Positions 1-7,611 of a DNA stretch of 64,000 nt are shown piece by piece. Position numbers and translations under genes: made by a program. Location of the stretch: the NCBI RefSeq assembly GCF_001824475.1, contig NZ_MHXN01000045.1, forward strand, positions 124,001 to 188,000. Direction: 5' to 3'. A model generated the notes under the pieces. It was not told the DNA's origin. It worked only from the letters and a program-made list of their open reading frames with translations, and searched no databases. This DNA comes from Phenylobacterium sp. RIFCSPHIGHO2_01_FULL_69_31 (lineage in GTDB: Bacteria; Pseudomonadota; Alphaproteobacteria; Caulobacterales; Caulobacteraceae). How positions within the stretch are numbered: the stretch's first letter is position 1; every line of letters starts with the position of its first letter.

Positions 1-384
1 CTCGGCGAAGGCGGCGCGGCGCCCCGCCTGGACCACGCGGCCCTCGGCGCGGACCGGTCCCGTGTGCTTGGTCATGGCCCGGTGATAGGCGACCTTGAGC
101 TCCAGGGTCGTGTACCCCTGCCCCGCCTTCAGCACCGAATGGACGGCGCAGCCCACGGCCGAGTCCAGCAAGGTCGCCGCATAGCCGCCGTGCACCGTGC
201 CGATGGGGTTGTAGACGCTCTCGTCCGGCGTGCCGCCGAACACCACCCGGCCCTCTTCGATCTCGATGACGGTGAAGCCCATGGTCCTGCCGATCCCCGG
301 CGCCCGTTCGGGCCGGTCGGGATCGAAGGCCGCACGCAGTTGTTCGAGGCCCGAGAGCTGGGCTGTGGGCGTGACGGCGTTCAT
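1..384 (-). CDS. PaaI-type hotdog thioesterase, 3' end beyond window
   Basis: The 128 visible codons start MNAVTPTAQ and run off the left edge, so the C-terminus is missing. The segment TVHGGYAATLLDSAVG (about residues 64-79) is the hotdog-fold helix typical of PaaI/YbgC-like acyl-CoA thioesterases, in which an Asp or Glu near this helix activates water for thioester hydrolysis. The later segment YTTLELKVAYHRA is the usual central strand. The ATG at 382-384 overlaps the stop codon of the upstream TetR gene (ATGA), so the two are translationally coupled. The substrate cannot be told from sequence. The coupling to a TetR gene divergent from an efflux pump suggests a small lipid or aromatic-acyl response unit, which is inference. 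Confidence 0.85.
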   Translation of the reverse strand, partial: MNAVTPTAQLSGLEQLRAAFDPDRPERAPGIGRTMGFTVIEIEEGRVVFGGTPDESVYNPIGTVHGGYAATLLDSAVGCAVHSVLKAGQGYTTLELKVAYHRAMTKHTGPVRAEGRVVQAGRRAAFAE

Positions 385-965
385 TGGACGATCCCCATGC
401 GATGCTTGATGCGATCCCGCGCCTCGGCGAGCAGACGGCCGGCCTCGGCCTCGTCGGAGATGGCGCGGGAGAGCGCGACGGTCCCCGACATCTCGGCCAC
501 CAGGGACGCGGCGAGGCTGTCGCGGTCGGGCGTCGTCTCGGGCAGCCAGCCGGCGATCCGCTCGATCATCCGCCGCACGCCGCGCTCGTAGGCCTCCCGA
601 ACGGGCGCGCCCTGGCGCGGCAGGTCGCTGGAAAGGCCCGCCACCGGGCAGCCCCGCTCGGGATGGGCGCGATGTTCCAGCGTCACATAGAAGTCCACGA
701 AGGCGGCCAGGGCCTGGGCCGGCGCCATGCCGGCGGTCGCCCGGCCGAACCGGCGCCCGCTCTGGCCGAACGCCTCGTCGATGGCGGCGACGATCAGCGC
801 CTCCTTATTCGGGAAGTGGGCGTAGAAGCCGCCGTGCGTCAGGCCGGCCTCGGCCATGATCTCGGCGACGCCCACCCCGTCCGGTCCCTTGGCGCGCACG
901 GCCTTGGCGGCGGCCTTCAAGACCTTGTCCCGCGTCTCCTGCTTGTGCGTGTCGCTGTAGCGCAT
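381..965 (-). CDS. TetR/AcrR family transcriptional regulator
   Basis: A 194-residue protein with an N-terminal TetR helix-turn-helix (about residues 10-55). The recognition helix reads GLTHGGFYAHFPNKEALI, the standard family signature. The C-terminal helical ligand domain contains HPERGCPVAGL, common in the TetR branch that controls efflux pumps and oxidoreductases. It is transcribed divergently from the MFS pump at 1029, and an imperfect palindrome at 982-999 lies between the two starts. This arrangement predicts repression of both directions. Its stop codon overlaps the thioesterase start. The inducing ligand is unknown. Confidence 0.9.
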   Translation of the reverse strand: MRYSDTHKQETRDKVLKAAAKAVRAKGPDGVGVAEIMAEAGLTHGGFYAHFPNKEALIVAAIDEAFGQSGRRFGRATAGMAPAQALAAFVDFYVTLEHRAHPERGCPVAGLSSDLPRQGAPVREAYERGVRRMIERIAGWLPETTPDRDSLAASLVAEMSGTVALSRAISDEAEAGRLLAEARDRIKHRMGIVQ

Positions 966-981
966 GGCCTTGCCCGCATTT

Positions 982-999
982 ATATGATGCCCATAATAT
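982..999. promoter_or_regulatory. Candidate TetR operator
   Basis: An 18-bp palindrome of the form ATAT-n-ATG-nn-CAT-n-ATAT sits in the 63-bp space between the divergent TetR and MFS genes. Seven bases on each side pair perfectly, with one mismatched pair and a 2-bp centre. It is AT-rich in an otherwise GC-rich setting. Position and symmetry fit a TetR-family operator; binding is inferred. Confidence 0.55.
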
Positions 1000-1028
1000 T
1001 AAGCGTCGGCCGCCGGAGCGCAAGGACC

Positions 1029-2621
1029 ATGACTGTCGCATCGGCTGCCGCAGGCGCCCCGCCCGCCGGCCCCGCCACCCTCAGCGAAGGCCGCAAGCTC
1101 CTGATCTTCGCGATCATGGCGTTCGGCCAGTTCATGGCCCTGCTCGACATCCAGATCGTGGCGGCGTCGCTGAATTCGATCCAGGCGGGCCTCAACGCCG
1201 GCCCCGACGAGATCGCCTGGGTGCAGACCGCCTATCTGATGGCCGAGATCGTGATGATCCCCCTGGCCGCCTTCCTGTCCCAGGCGCTCTCGACCCGCTG
1301 GCTGTTCACCCTCTCGGCGGGTCTCTTCACCATCTCCAGCCTGCTGTGCGGCCTGGCGTGGGACATCAACTCGATGATCGTCTTCCGCGCCATCCAGGGC
1401 TTCACGGGCGGGGCCATGGTGCCGCTGGTCTTCGCCACCGGCTTTGCGATGTTCGAGGGGCCCAAGCGCGCCGCGGTGCCGGCCATCCTGGGGATGGTCT
1501 CGACCCTCGCCCCGACCCTCGGGCCCAGCGTCGGCGGGCTGGTCACCGAGTACTGGGACTGGCGCTGGCTGTTCTTCATGAACATCGTGCCCGGCGTCGC
1601 CGTGACGATCCTGTTCCCCCTGCTGGGCAAGGTCGACGGCGCCAATCCCCAGATGCTCCGGCGCATCGACTGGCTGCACGTGGCCTCGCTGGCGGTCTTC
1701 CTGGGAGGCCTCCAGTACGTGCTGGAAGAAGGTCCCCGGCATGAGTGGTTCACCGACGAGAAGGTGCTGACCGCGGCCTGGTTCTCGTTCGTGGGCGCGG
1801 TGGTGTTCTTCGAGCGCACGTTCTTCTCGACCATGCCGGTGGTGAAGCTGACGCCCTTCCGGCGGCCGACCTTCGCCATGGCCTGCGTCCTGAACGTGGT
1901 GATCGGCTTCGGCCTCTACGCCTCCACCTATCTGACGCCGGTATACTTGGGGCGGGTGCGCGAGTTCTCCAGCCTGCAGATTGGCACGACCGTGTTCGTC
2001 ACCGGCGTGGCCATGACGATCACCGCGCCCATCGCCGCGCGCCTCTCGACCCGCGTGGACGGGCGCTACGTCATCGCCGTCGGCTTTGCGATGTTCGCCT
2101 CCTCGCTGTGGATGTTCAGCGACATCACGCCCGAGTGGGGCTTCTGGGACCTGTTCTGGCCTCAGGTGATGCGGGGCCTGGCCATGCTGCTCTGCATCGT
2201 GCCGGCGGTCGGTATGGCGCTGAACGGCGTGCCGCCCGACCAGCTGCGCTATGCGTCGGGCCTGTTCAACCTGATGCGGAACTTGGGCGGCGCCATCGGG
2301 ATCGCCGTGGTCAACACCTGGCTGATCGACTTCAGCCGCGAACACGCCGCACGCCTCTCCGACGCCATGGGCCGGCAGCCCGACCGGGCGCAGGAAATGC
2401 TGCGGGGCCTCTCCCAGATGGCCCAGCAGTGGACGCCGGACGCGAGCCGGGCCCTGCAGACCGCCGAGGCCGTGATGGGCCGCGTGGTGGGACGCGAGGC
2501 GGCGACCCTCGCCTTCGCCGACACCTTCATGCTCATGGCCCTGCTGTTCGCCGCGGCCTTGCTCATCGTCCCCTTCGCCAAGCCCGCGCCACTCCAGGGG
2601 CCTCCCCCGACCGAGCATTGA
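1029..2621 (+). CDS. MFS transporter, DHA2 family (EmrB/QacA type)
   Basis: A 530-residue inner-membrane drug:proton antiporter. The start ATG (MTVASAAAG) was chosen because the longer frame upstream is antisense to the TetR gene. Family marks include ALLDIQIVAASL in the first membrane helix, a motif-A-like loop, and the motif-C segment of helix 5 at GMVSTLAPTLGPSVGG. The length fits the 14-helix DHA2 group. No HlyD/EmrA membrane-fusion partner is adjacent, so it may act alone or with a partner elsewhere. The divergent TetR gene is the likely regulator. Substrates are probably hydrophobic toxins, by family. Confidence 0.9.
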   Translation: MTVASAAAGAPPAGPATLSEGRKLLIFAIMAFGQFMALLDIQIVAASLNSIQAGLNAGPDEIAWVQTAYLMAEIVMIPLAAFLSQALSTRWLFTLSAGLFTISSLLCGLAWDINSMIVFRAIQGFTGGAMVPLVFATGFAMFEGPKRAAVPAILGMVSTLAPTLGPSVGGLVTEYWDWRWLFFMNIVPGVAVTILFPLLGKVDGANPQMLRRIDWLHVASLAVFLGGLQYVLEEGPRHEWFTDEKVLTAAWFSFVGAVVFFERTFFSTMPVVKLTPFRRPTFAMACVLNVVIGFGLYASTYLTPVYLGRVREFSSLQIGTTVFVTGVAMTITAPIAARLSTRVDGRYVIAVGFAMFASSLWMFSDITPEWGFWDLFWPQVMRGLAMLLCIVPAVGMALNGVPPDQLRYASGLFNLMRNLGGAIGIAVVNTWLIDFSREHAARLSDAMGRQPDRAQEMLRGLSQMAQQWTPDASRALQTAEAVMGRVVGREAATLAFADTFMLMALLFAAALLIVPFAKPAPLQGPPPTEH

Positions 2622-2683
2622 AGATCGGCAGACCCTGACGCAAGGTCGCGGGAGATCTGGATTCTCCCAACGGGCCCGACCAC

Positions 2684-3145
2684 ATGGATATCGTTCTCGA
2701 CACCATCGACCGCCGCATCCTGCGCGAACTGCAGAAGGATGCGACCATCCCCATCGCGGAATTGGCCCAGGTGGTCGGCCTCTCGCAGACGCCTTGCTGG
2801 AAGCGGATCAAGCGGCTGACCGACGCCGGGATCATCACCAGCCGGGTGGCCCTGCTGGACCGCAGCAAGCTGGACCTGGGGCTGGCCGTCTTCGTCTCGG
2901 TGCGGACCAACCGGCACGATCAGGAGTGGCTGGACGCCTTCGCCGGCGCCGCGGCCAGCATGCCCGAGGTGGTGGAATTCTACCGGCTGTCCGGCGACAC
3001 CGACTATCTGCTGAAGGTCCTGGTCCGCGACATCGCCGCCTACGACGCCTTCTACAAGCGCCTGATCGCGGCCGTGCCCCTGTCGGACGTCAGCTCCGCC
3101 TTCGCGATGGAGCAGATCAAGTCCACCACCGCGCTGCCCGTTTGA
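2684..3145 (+). CDS. Lrp/AsnC family transcriptional regulator
   Basis: A 153-residue protein with the normal Lrp architecture: an N-terminal winged helix (LDTIDRRILRELQKDATIPI, then the recognition part LSQTPCWKRIKRL, residues about 4-50) and a C-terminal RAM/AsnC ligand domain containing VVEFYRLSGDTDYLLKV (residues about 95-112). Such proteins form octamers or dimers that sense amino acids or other small metabolites. It stands between the efflux gene and the acyl-CoA synthetase, both on the same strand with short gaps. The target is not evident; autoregulation is usual for the family. Confidence 0.9.
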   Translation: MDIVLDTIDRRILRELQKDATIPIAELAQVVGLSQTPCWKRIKRLTDAGIITSRVALLDRSKLDLGLAVFVSVRTNRHDQEWLDAFAGAAASMPEVVEFYRLSGDTDYLLKVLVRDIAAYDAFYKRLIAAVPLSDVSSAFAMEQIKSTTALPV

Positions 3146-3213
3146 CATAACCCCACGGCAGGCGGCCAACTTGCCCCCAACGAACAAGAAGCTTGTTGGG
3201 AGGCGTACCGGCC

Positions 3214-4845
3214 ATGTCGTGGACCATTGCTGACATCTGGGAAGCGATCGCCGCCGCCCAGCCGGAGATCCCGGCCCTGGTCCAGGGCGGTCGGTCGATC
3301 GGCTGGGGCGCGTTCGACGCCCGGGCGGACGCCCTGGCCGCCCACTTCATCGCCAGCGGCATGGAGCGCCAGGCCAAGGTGGCGGCCTACCTCTACAACG
3401 GCCCGGAATACCTCGAGACCTATTTCGCCGCCTTCAAGGGCGGCTACGCGCCGGTCAACACCAACTACCGCTATGGCCCCGAGGAGATCGTCTATCTCTT
3501 CGACAACGCCGACGCCGAGGCCGTGGTCTTCCACGCCGGCTTCACCGACCTCTTGGAACAGATCCGCCACCGCCTCCCGAAGGTGAAGGCCTGGATCGCG
3601 GTGGCCGAGCCGGGCCATCCCGCGCCGGCCTGGGCCGCCGACTACGACGCCGTGGTCGGCAAGGTTCCCGCCAGCCGCCCGGTCAGGGCGCCCTGGGGCC
3701 GTTCGGGCAATGACCTGCTGCTGCTCTACACCGGCGGCACCACCGGCATGCCCAAGGGCGTGATGTGGCGCCAGGACGACCTGTTCCAGGTGCTGGGCGC
3801 CGGCGGCAACGCGGCGCTGGGCATTCCGCCGGTCACCTCGGTCGAGGAGCTGGTCGCGCGCATTGCGGGTCCAGAGCACCTGCGCCCCACTATGATCGTG
3901 GCTGCGCCCCTGATGCACGGCACCGGGCAGTTCTCCGCCTTCATCGCCCTCAACGGCGGCGGCACGGTCTGCGCCCTCCCCTCCCGGAAGTTCGACGCCG
4001 TCGAGCTTTGGAACGAGACCGAGCGGCTCAAGGCCACCAACATCGTCCTCGTGGGCTTGGCCTTCTCCACCCCGATGCTGGAGGCGCTGGAGGCCAATCC
4101 GGACCGCTGGGACCTGACCAGCGTGCGCTCGATGAGCTCGTCGGGGTCCATGTGGAGCCAGGAGAACAAGCGCGGCCTCCTCAGCCACATCCCCGGGGCC
4201 ATGATCGCCGACAGCTTCGGCTCGTCCGAGGCCGTGGGACTGGGCGCCTCGGCGTCGGCGGCGGGCGCGGAAGCCCAGACCGCCGCCTTCATGCTCGGCC
4301 CCAACACCGCGGTGTTCTCCGAGGACGGGCGGCGCATCCAGCCCGGCTCGAACGAGCGGGGCCTGGTGGCGGTCAGCGGCTTCCTGCCCGTCGGCTACTA
4401 CAAGGACCCGGAGAAGAGCGCCAAGACCTTCAAGGTCATGGAAGGCGTCCGCTGGAGCGTGCCCGGCGACTGGGCGGAGGTGAACGCCGACGGCTCGCTG
4501 AAGCTGCTGGGCCGCGGCTCGGTCTGCATCAACACCGGCGGCGAGAAGGTCTTCCCCGAAGAGGTTGAGGAGGCGCTGAAGCGCCATGCCGGCGTGCGCG
4601 ACGCGGTGGTGGTCGGCGTACCCGACGCGCGCTTCGGCGAGCGGATCTGCGCGGTCGTCGAGCCGGAGGCCGGCGCCACCCTCACCCTGGCGACGCTCTC
4701 CGACCACGTGCGGGGCCAGCTCGCCGGCTACAAGGCCCCGCGCGAGCTCGTCGTGGTGGACACCATCGGCCGCGCCCCCAACGGCAAGGTCGACTACAAG
4801 GCCATCAAGGACCGCGCCCTGAGGGCCCTCGGCGCGCCCGCCTAG
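3214..4845 (+). CDS. AMP-dependent acyl-CoA synthetase
   Basis: A 543-residue member of the ANL superfamily, predicted to activate a carboxylic acid with ATP to an acyl-adenylate and then form acyl-CoA. Core motifs are in order: A3 P-loop YTGGTTGMPKGV, A5 region DSFGSSEAVG, hinge region LLGRGSVCINTGGEKVFPEEVE, and the C-terminal catalytic lysine motif PNGKVDYKA. The ATG at 3214 (MSWTIADIW) is preceded by GGGAGG at a suitable distance, so I prefer it over the TTG 21 bases upstream. Close relatives are annotated as fatty-acid, steroid side-chain or aromatic acid CoA ligases; the substrate cannot be decided here. Confidence 0.9.
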   Translation: MSWTIADIWEAIAAAQPEIPALVQGGRSIGWGAFDARADALAAHFIASGMERQAKVAAYLYNGPEYLETYFAAFKGGYAPVNTNYRYGPEEIVYLFDNADAEAVVFHAGFTDLLEQIRHRLPKVKAWIAVAEPGHPAPAWAADYDAVVGKVPASRPVRAPWGRSGNDLLLLYTGGTTGMPKGVMWRQDDLFQVLGAGGNAALGIPPVTSVEELVARIAGPEHLRPTMIVAAPLMHGTGQFSAFIALNGGGTVCALPSRKFDAVELWNETERLKATNIVLVGLAFSTPMLEALEANPDRWDLTSVRSMSSSGSMWSQENKRGLLSHIPGAMIADSFGSSEAVGLGASASAAGAEAQTAAFMLGPNTAVFSEDGRRIQPGSNERGLVAVSGFLPVGYYKDPEKSAKTFKVMEGVRWSVPGDWAEVNADGSLKLLGRGSVCINTGGEKVFPEEVEEALKRHAGVRDAVVVGVPDARFGERICAVVEPEAGATLTLATLSDHVRGQLAGYKAPRELVVVDTIGRAPNGKVDYKAIKDRALRALGAPA

Positions 4846-4896
4846 AGCGCGATCCGCGGAAGGGGCCGCGGGCGGCGGCCCTCCCACCCCAACATC

Positions 4897-4949
4897 CGTC
4901 ATCCCGGGTGGAGCGCTCGCTAGAGCGCGCAGACCCGGGACCCAGCCGC
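4897..4949 (+). repeat. REP-like palindromic repeat, copy A
   Basis: It begins CGTCATCCCGGG and ends AGACCCGGGACCCAGCCG. Internally TCCCGGGT pairs with ACCCGGGA around a small hairpin (AGCGCTC / GAGCGC). Its reverse complement recurs at 5160-5206. Elements of this CCCGGG-type design, I recall, are scattered between genes in many Caulobacterales and other alphaproteobacteria. Confidence 0.75.
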
Positions 4950-5020
4950 ACCGCCGCCGACGCATGCCTAGGGGGGCGCGGCAGCCACGACGGCCGTCCT
5001 TCAGGCTCCTCGAACCGAGA

Positions 5021-5149
5021 GTCGGAACGATCGCGCCATTAAGGATTCTCGGCGTCGATCAGCTGCAGCTTCTAGTCGCGCCGCCAACGCTTGATCTGCT
5101 TCTCGCGTCGGATCGCCTCTGCCATCACGAGCATCTTGGCGCAGCTTTT
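5021..5149 (-). pseudogene. Decayed GIY-YIG endonuclease C-terminus
   Basis: Read on the minus strand, 43 codons give a conserved-looking GIY-YIG tail: AEAIRREKQIKRWRRD, a stop (TAG where Trp is usual), KLQLIDAENP, another stop (TAA), then WRDRSD. The family tail is typically REKQLKxWxRxWKxxLIxxxNPxWxDL, so the order and spacing agree. The N-terminal GIY and YIG motifs are missing, replaced by the palindromic repeat. Two in-frame stops and the truncation make it non-functional. It lies between two inverted palindromic repeats. Confidence 0.7.
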
Positions 5150-5159
5150 TAGGTCGCGT

Positions 5160-5206
5160 CGGCTGGGTCCCGGGTCTCCGCGCTGCGCGCTACGCCCGGG
5201 ATGACG
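5160..5206 (-). repeat. REP-like palindromic repeat, copy B (inverted)
   Basis: Reverse-complement partner of the copy at 4897-4949: it reads CGGCTGGGTCCCGGGTCT and ends CGCCCGGGATGACG. The outer 12-18 bp of both ends match copy A closely, while the middle has diverged slightly. The two copies face each other about 210 bp apart. Confidence 0.75.
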
Positions 5207-5227
5207 GCCAGGAGGAGGGTCACCGCC

Positions 5228-6544
5228 CTAGCGCTTCGGCCGCGGCTCCCTCGACAGCCGCGTGATCAGCAGCGCGGCGCGCTTGGCCTGGAGGTCCAGG
5301 CTCTTCAGGTCGGCGGTCTCGCCGGGGGCGTGACTGCCCTCGCCGGCCAGGCCCAGGCCCACGAGCCCGTCGATGAAGGCCACGAACGAGATGTCGCCGG
5401 CGCCGCGGTTGGCCGGGTCGCCGGCCGGCATCTCGGGAACGCCGAGCGCCGCGTTGACCGCGTTCAGCTTCGCCAGCAGCGCCTTGTTGCCCTCGGTGGG
5501 AGCCATCGGCGGGTAGCCGTCGTCCGAGAACTCGATCTCGGCCTTCGCGTGTTCGAGATGGCGCCCGACGATGGCCTGCATCTTCGCGCGCACCCTGGCC
5601 TCCTGCTCGGTCGAGAGGGTGCGGATGTCGCCGCGCGCGACGGCTTCGGCGGCGATGATGTTCGGCTTGCCGCTGGCTTCGCCGCCCGTGTCGCCGGCGT
5701 TCAGGGCCGCCTGGGCGCCGCCCAGGATCACGCCCACGTTGTAGGTCAGGTTCGGCTCGGGCAGCTCGCGCCGGAACTCGTCGACGATCCGCGCCAGCTC
5801 ATAGATCGCGCCGCATCCCGCGTTCGGCTTGCAGACCCCCGACGAGTGGCCGGACTTCGCCGTCGCGCGGATGGTCCACGAGGTCGACGAGCGGCGGGCG
5901 ATGGAGCCCACGTCCCGGCCGTCGACGCGCGACAGGCCCTCGAAATCCAGGGCCACGTCGCTCGCGCGGCCTGCCGCGATGAGGTCGGCGCGCGCCTCGG
6001 CCAGCGGAGCGCCGGGCTTCTCCTCGTCGCCCGTCAGCACGACGGTGATGTCGGCGTCCTTGAGCGTGCCGGCCGCATGCATGGCGCGCAGCGCGGCCAC
6101 CATGACCACGTCGCCGCCCTTCATGTCGCCGACGCCCGGCCCCTCGACGATATCCCCGTCGCGCTTCCAGCCCTGGAACGGACTGTCCGGCTCGAACACG
6201 GTGTCGAGGTGGCCGATTAGCAGGATCCGCTTACCCCTGCCGTTCCCCTTGTGGGTGGCGATCAGGTGGCCGGCGCGACCGACCTTCGCCATCGGAACCC
6301 ACCGCACCTCGAACCCGAGTTGTTCGAACTCGGGACGCAGCATGCGGCCCACCTGCTCGACGCCCGCAAGGTTCATGGTGCCGGAGTTCACCCGCACCAG
6401 GTCCTCGAGCAGCTTCAGGCTGCGCGCCCGCTCGGCCTCGATGGTCGCGACCATCTTTCGCTCGACCGGGTCCTTGGGCGCCCCGAAAGCCGGAGACGCC
6501 AAGGCGACCGCGGCCAGGGCGGCGAGGACGACGGACGCACGCAA
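5228..6544 (-). CDS. M20 family metallopeptidase, secreted (carboxypeptidase G2-like)
   Basis: A 438-residue zinc peptidase with an N-terminal signal peptide (ASVVLAALAAVALASPAFGA), so periplasmic or secreted. Zinc-ligand motifs of the M20 fold appear in order: IGHLDTVFEPDSPF (His and Asp, about residues 110-125), GPGVGDMKGG (Asp), and LTGDEEKPG, with the catalytic Glu in the EE pair. The dimerisation insert follows (about 215-330), and the C-terminal zinc region ends near LAGEGSHAPGE. By family it removes a C-terminal Glu or another amino acid from peptides or N-acyl amino acids. The gene lies just downstream of an XRE regulator with a 5-bp gap, so the two are probably co-transcribed. Confidence 0.88.
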   Translation of the reverse strand: MRASVVLAALAAVALASPAFGAPKDPVERKMVATIEAERARSLKLLEDLVRVNSGTMNLAGVEQVGRMLRPEFEQLGFEVRWVPMAKVGRAGHLIATHKGNGRGKRILLIGHLDTVFEPDSPFQGWKRDGDIVEGPGVGDMKGGDVVMVAALRAMHAAGTLKDADITVVLTGDEEKPGAPLAEARADLIAAGRASDVALDFEGLSRVDGRDVGSIARRSSTSWTIRATAKSGHSSGVCKPNAGCGAIYELARIVDEFRRELPEPNLTYNVGVILGGAQAALNAGDTGGEASGKPNIIAAEAVARGDIRTLSTEQEARVRAKMQAIVGRHLEHAKAEIEFSDDGYPPMAPTEGNKALLAKLNAVNAALGVPEMPAGDPANRGAGDISFVAFIDGLVGLGLAGEGSHAPGETADLKSLDLQAKRAALLITRLSREPRPKR

Positions 6545-6549
6545 GAGCT

Positions 6550-6936
6550 TCAGCTCGGCTGGCTGCGAAGGCTGCGGACGAACTCCACCAGCGCCGAGCG
6601 GGACACGCCGCGCGGCAGGCCGGCATAAGCCTTGAGCAATTCCAATGCGCCGGGTTCGGCCAGCAGGGCCGCGACCTCGTCGACCGCACCGCTGTGGACC
6701 GATGCTTCTCCGAACATCTCGGCCACGGGCACGCCCAGGGTCTTGGCGATGCGCGTCAACATGGACGCGCTGACGCGGTTGGCGCCGCGTTCGTACTTTT
6801 GAATCTGCTGGAACGTGACGCCGGCGGCTTCGGCCAGCGCCTGCTGGGACAAGCCCCGCACCTTGCGCAACAGCCGGATTCGAGCGCCGACGGCAACGTC
6901 AACTGGATCGGCGGCCGTCTCGGTTCTGTTGGCCAT
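6550..6936 (-). CDS. XRE family helix-turn-helix regulator
   Basis: A 128-residue protein with a Cro/C1-type domain near residues 16-72: IRLLRKVRGLSQQALAEAAGVTFQQIQKYERGANRVSA has all five helices, with QQIQKYERG as recognition helix. The C-terminal third (LLAEPGALELLKAYAGL) is a helical tail common in alphaproteobacterial XRE proteins of this size. It is transcribed ahead of the M20 peptidase with only 5 bp between. The regulated promoter is unknown; control of its own operon is the simplest guess. Confidence 0.92.
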   Translation of the reverse strand: MANRTETAADPVDVAVGARIRLLRKVRGLSQQALAEAAGVTFQQIQKYERGANRVSASMLTRIAKTLGVPVAEMFGEASVHSGAVDEVAALLAEPGALELLKAYAGLPRGVSRSALVEFVRSLRSQPS

Positions 6937-6968
6937 GTTTTTCCCGGATCTCCTAGAAGTCGTGAGCC

Positions 6969-7199
6969 TTACCTGCCCCGCCCAGCCGCGTCATCGGCCG
7001 GAGGAACAAGGTCTTCTTGCGGCAAGGAACTATCCGAAATGCAGTAACACGCCTCGGCAATCGCAATGCCCACGGCCCGCCGCAGGGGGCCAAACGCCGG
7101 CACATCGCGTTCAAGCTGGATCAGTTCTTCTTCGTAGGGACCAAGCAGTTCAACAAGGTTCTGGGCAAGACGCCTGCCGTGCTCCGAGTCTTGAATCAT
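6969..7199 (-). CDS. Small hypothetical protein (76 aa)
   Basis: Starts MIQDSEHGRRLAQNLVELL and ends PADDAAGRGR. The start was chosen because AAGAGGA lies 6 bases upstream, whereas the longer TTG-initiated frame (to 7250) has no ribosome binding site. The sequence is mostly helical and acidic (LLGPYEEELIQLERD) with a Cys pair in AEACYCIS. I recognise no family. It lies just upstream of the XRE gene on the same strand and could be co-transcribed with it. Codon use is acceptable for this genome, but confidence is moderate because of its size. Confidence 0.55.
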   Translation of the reverse strand: MIQDSEHGRRLAQNLVELLGPYEEELIQLERDVPAFGPLRRAVGIAIAEACYCISDSSLPQEDLVPPADDAAGRGR

Positions 7200-7335
7200 G
7201 CGGTCCTCTTTTGCCGGAACCTCGACCATCGATTGGGGGAATGCAAGCAACCGCAGCGCGCGAACCCCCCAATAGCGATCATGCGTCGCAGGCTGGAGCG
7301 GAACCCCAGGTGAAATAGGGGGTTAGTGGCGTCCA

Positions 7336-7608
7336 ATGGGAAATCCACGACGAGACGAAGGCCCTCGCGGGCCGTGCGAGGTGATCGACTTCGACGGGGC
7401 CCTTCTCGACGCATGCTCCGCCGACGTGCGCGCCGACCTCCTGCTTGAGGCCAAGCTGCTGGCCGGCGTATTCGCCCCCGCCGGCGATCCGGGCTCCCTG
7501 GCGAAGATGGCCGCCCAGTTGTCAGCCGGCGAACGCGACGCCGAGATGGACCGGGCCCACGCCCGGCGGCTGGCCGCCGCCCTGAAGCACCTCGCCAAGT
7601 CGGCCTGA
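7336..7608 (+). CDS. Small hypothetical protein (90 aa)
   Basis: Starts MGNPRRDEGPRG and ends RRLAAALKHLAKSA. GC at third codon positions is high from about codon 12 onward, which supports this strand over the competing minus-strand frame. The C-terminal half is predicted helical and charged (AGERDAEMDRAHARRLAAALKHL). No family is recognised. It converges on the hybrid kinase gene that ends at 7612, and no clear Shine-Dalgarno site is seen. Confidence 0.5.
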   Translation: MGNPRRDEGPRGPCEVIDFDGALLDACSADVRADLLLEAKLLAGVFAPAGDPGSLAKMAAQLSAGERDAEMDRAHARRLAAALKHLAKSA

Positions 7609-7611
7609 CGT

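Larger units (their letters stand above)
4846..5227. other. Gene-free 382-bp gap with palindromic repeats and a nuclease relic
   Basis: The gap lies between convergent genes (acyl-CoA synthetase on plus, M20 peptidase on minus). It contains two inverted copies of a palindromic repeat (4897-4949 and 5160-5206) that bracket the decayed C-terminal end of a GIY-YIG nuclease gene (5021-5149, minus). No intact reading frame with sensible codon use is present. Confidence 0.8.

Noticed and set aside
999..2618. Minus-strand ORF of 539 codons opposite the MFS pump
   Set aside because: Arg/Gly/His-rich antisense shadow of a GC-rich gene; the plus strand encodes a recognisable DHA2 transporter.
4964..5152. 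62-codon plus-strand ORF in the 4846-5227 gap
   Set aside because: It is the antisense of the decayed GIY-YIG remnant and has no ribosome binding site.
7299..7323. GGAAC-N16-GGTT as a fifth EcfG promoter upstream of the 90-residue ORF
   Set aside because: The -10 element deviates (GGTT instead of CGTT) and lies almost on the start codon.
7323..7598. Minus-strand 91-codon ORF opposite the 90-residue hypothetical gene
   Set aside because: Third-position GC and start context favour the plus-strand frame; the minus frame is Ser/Arg/Ala-rich shadow.
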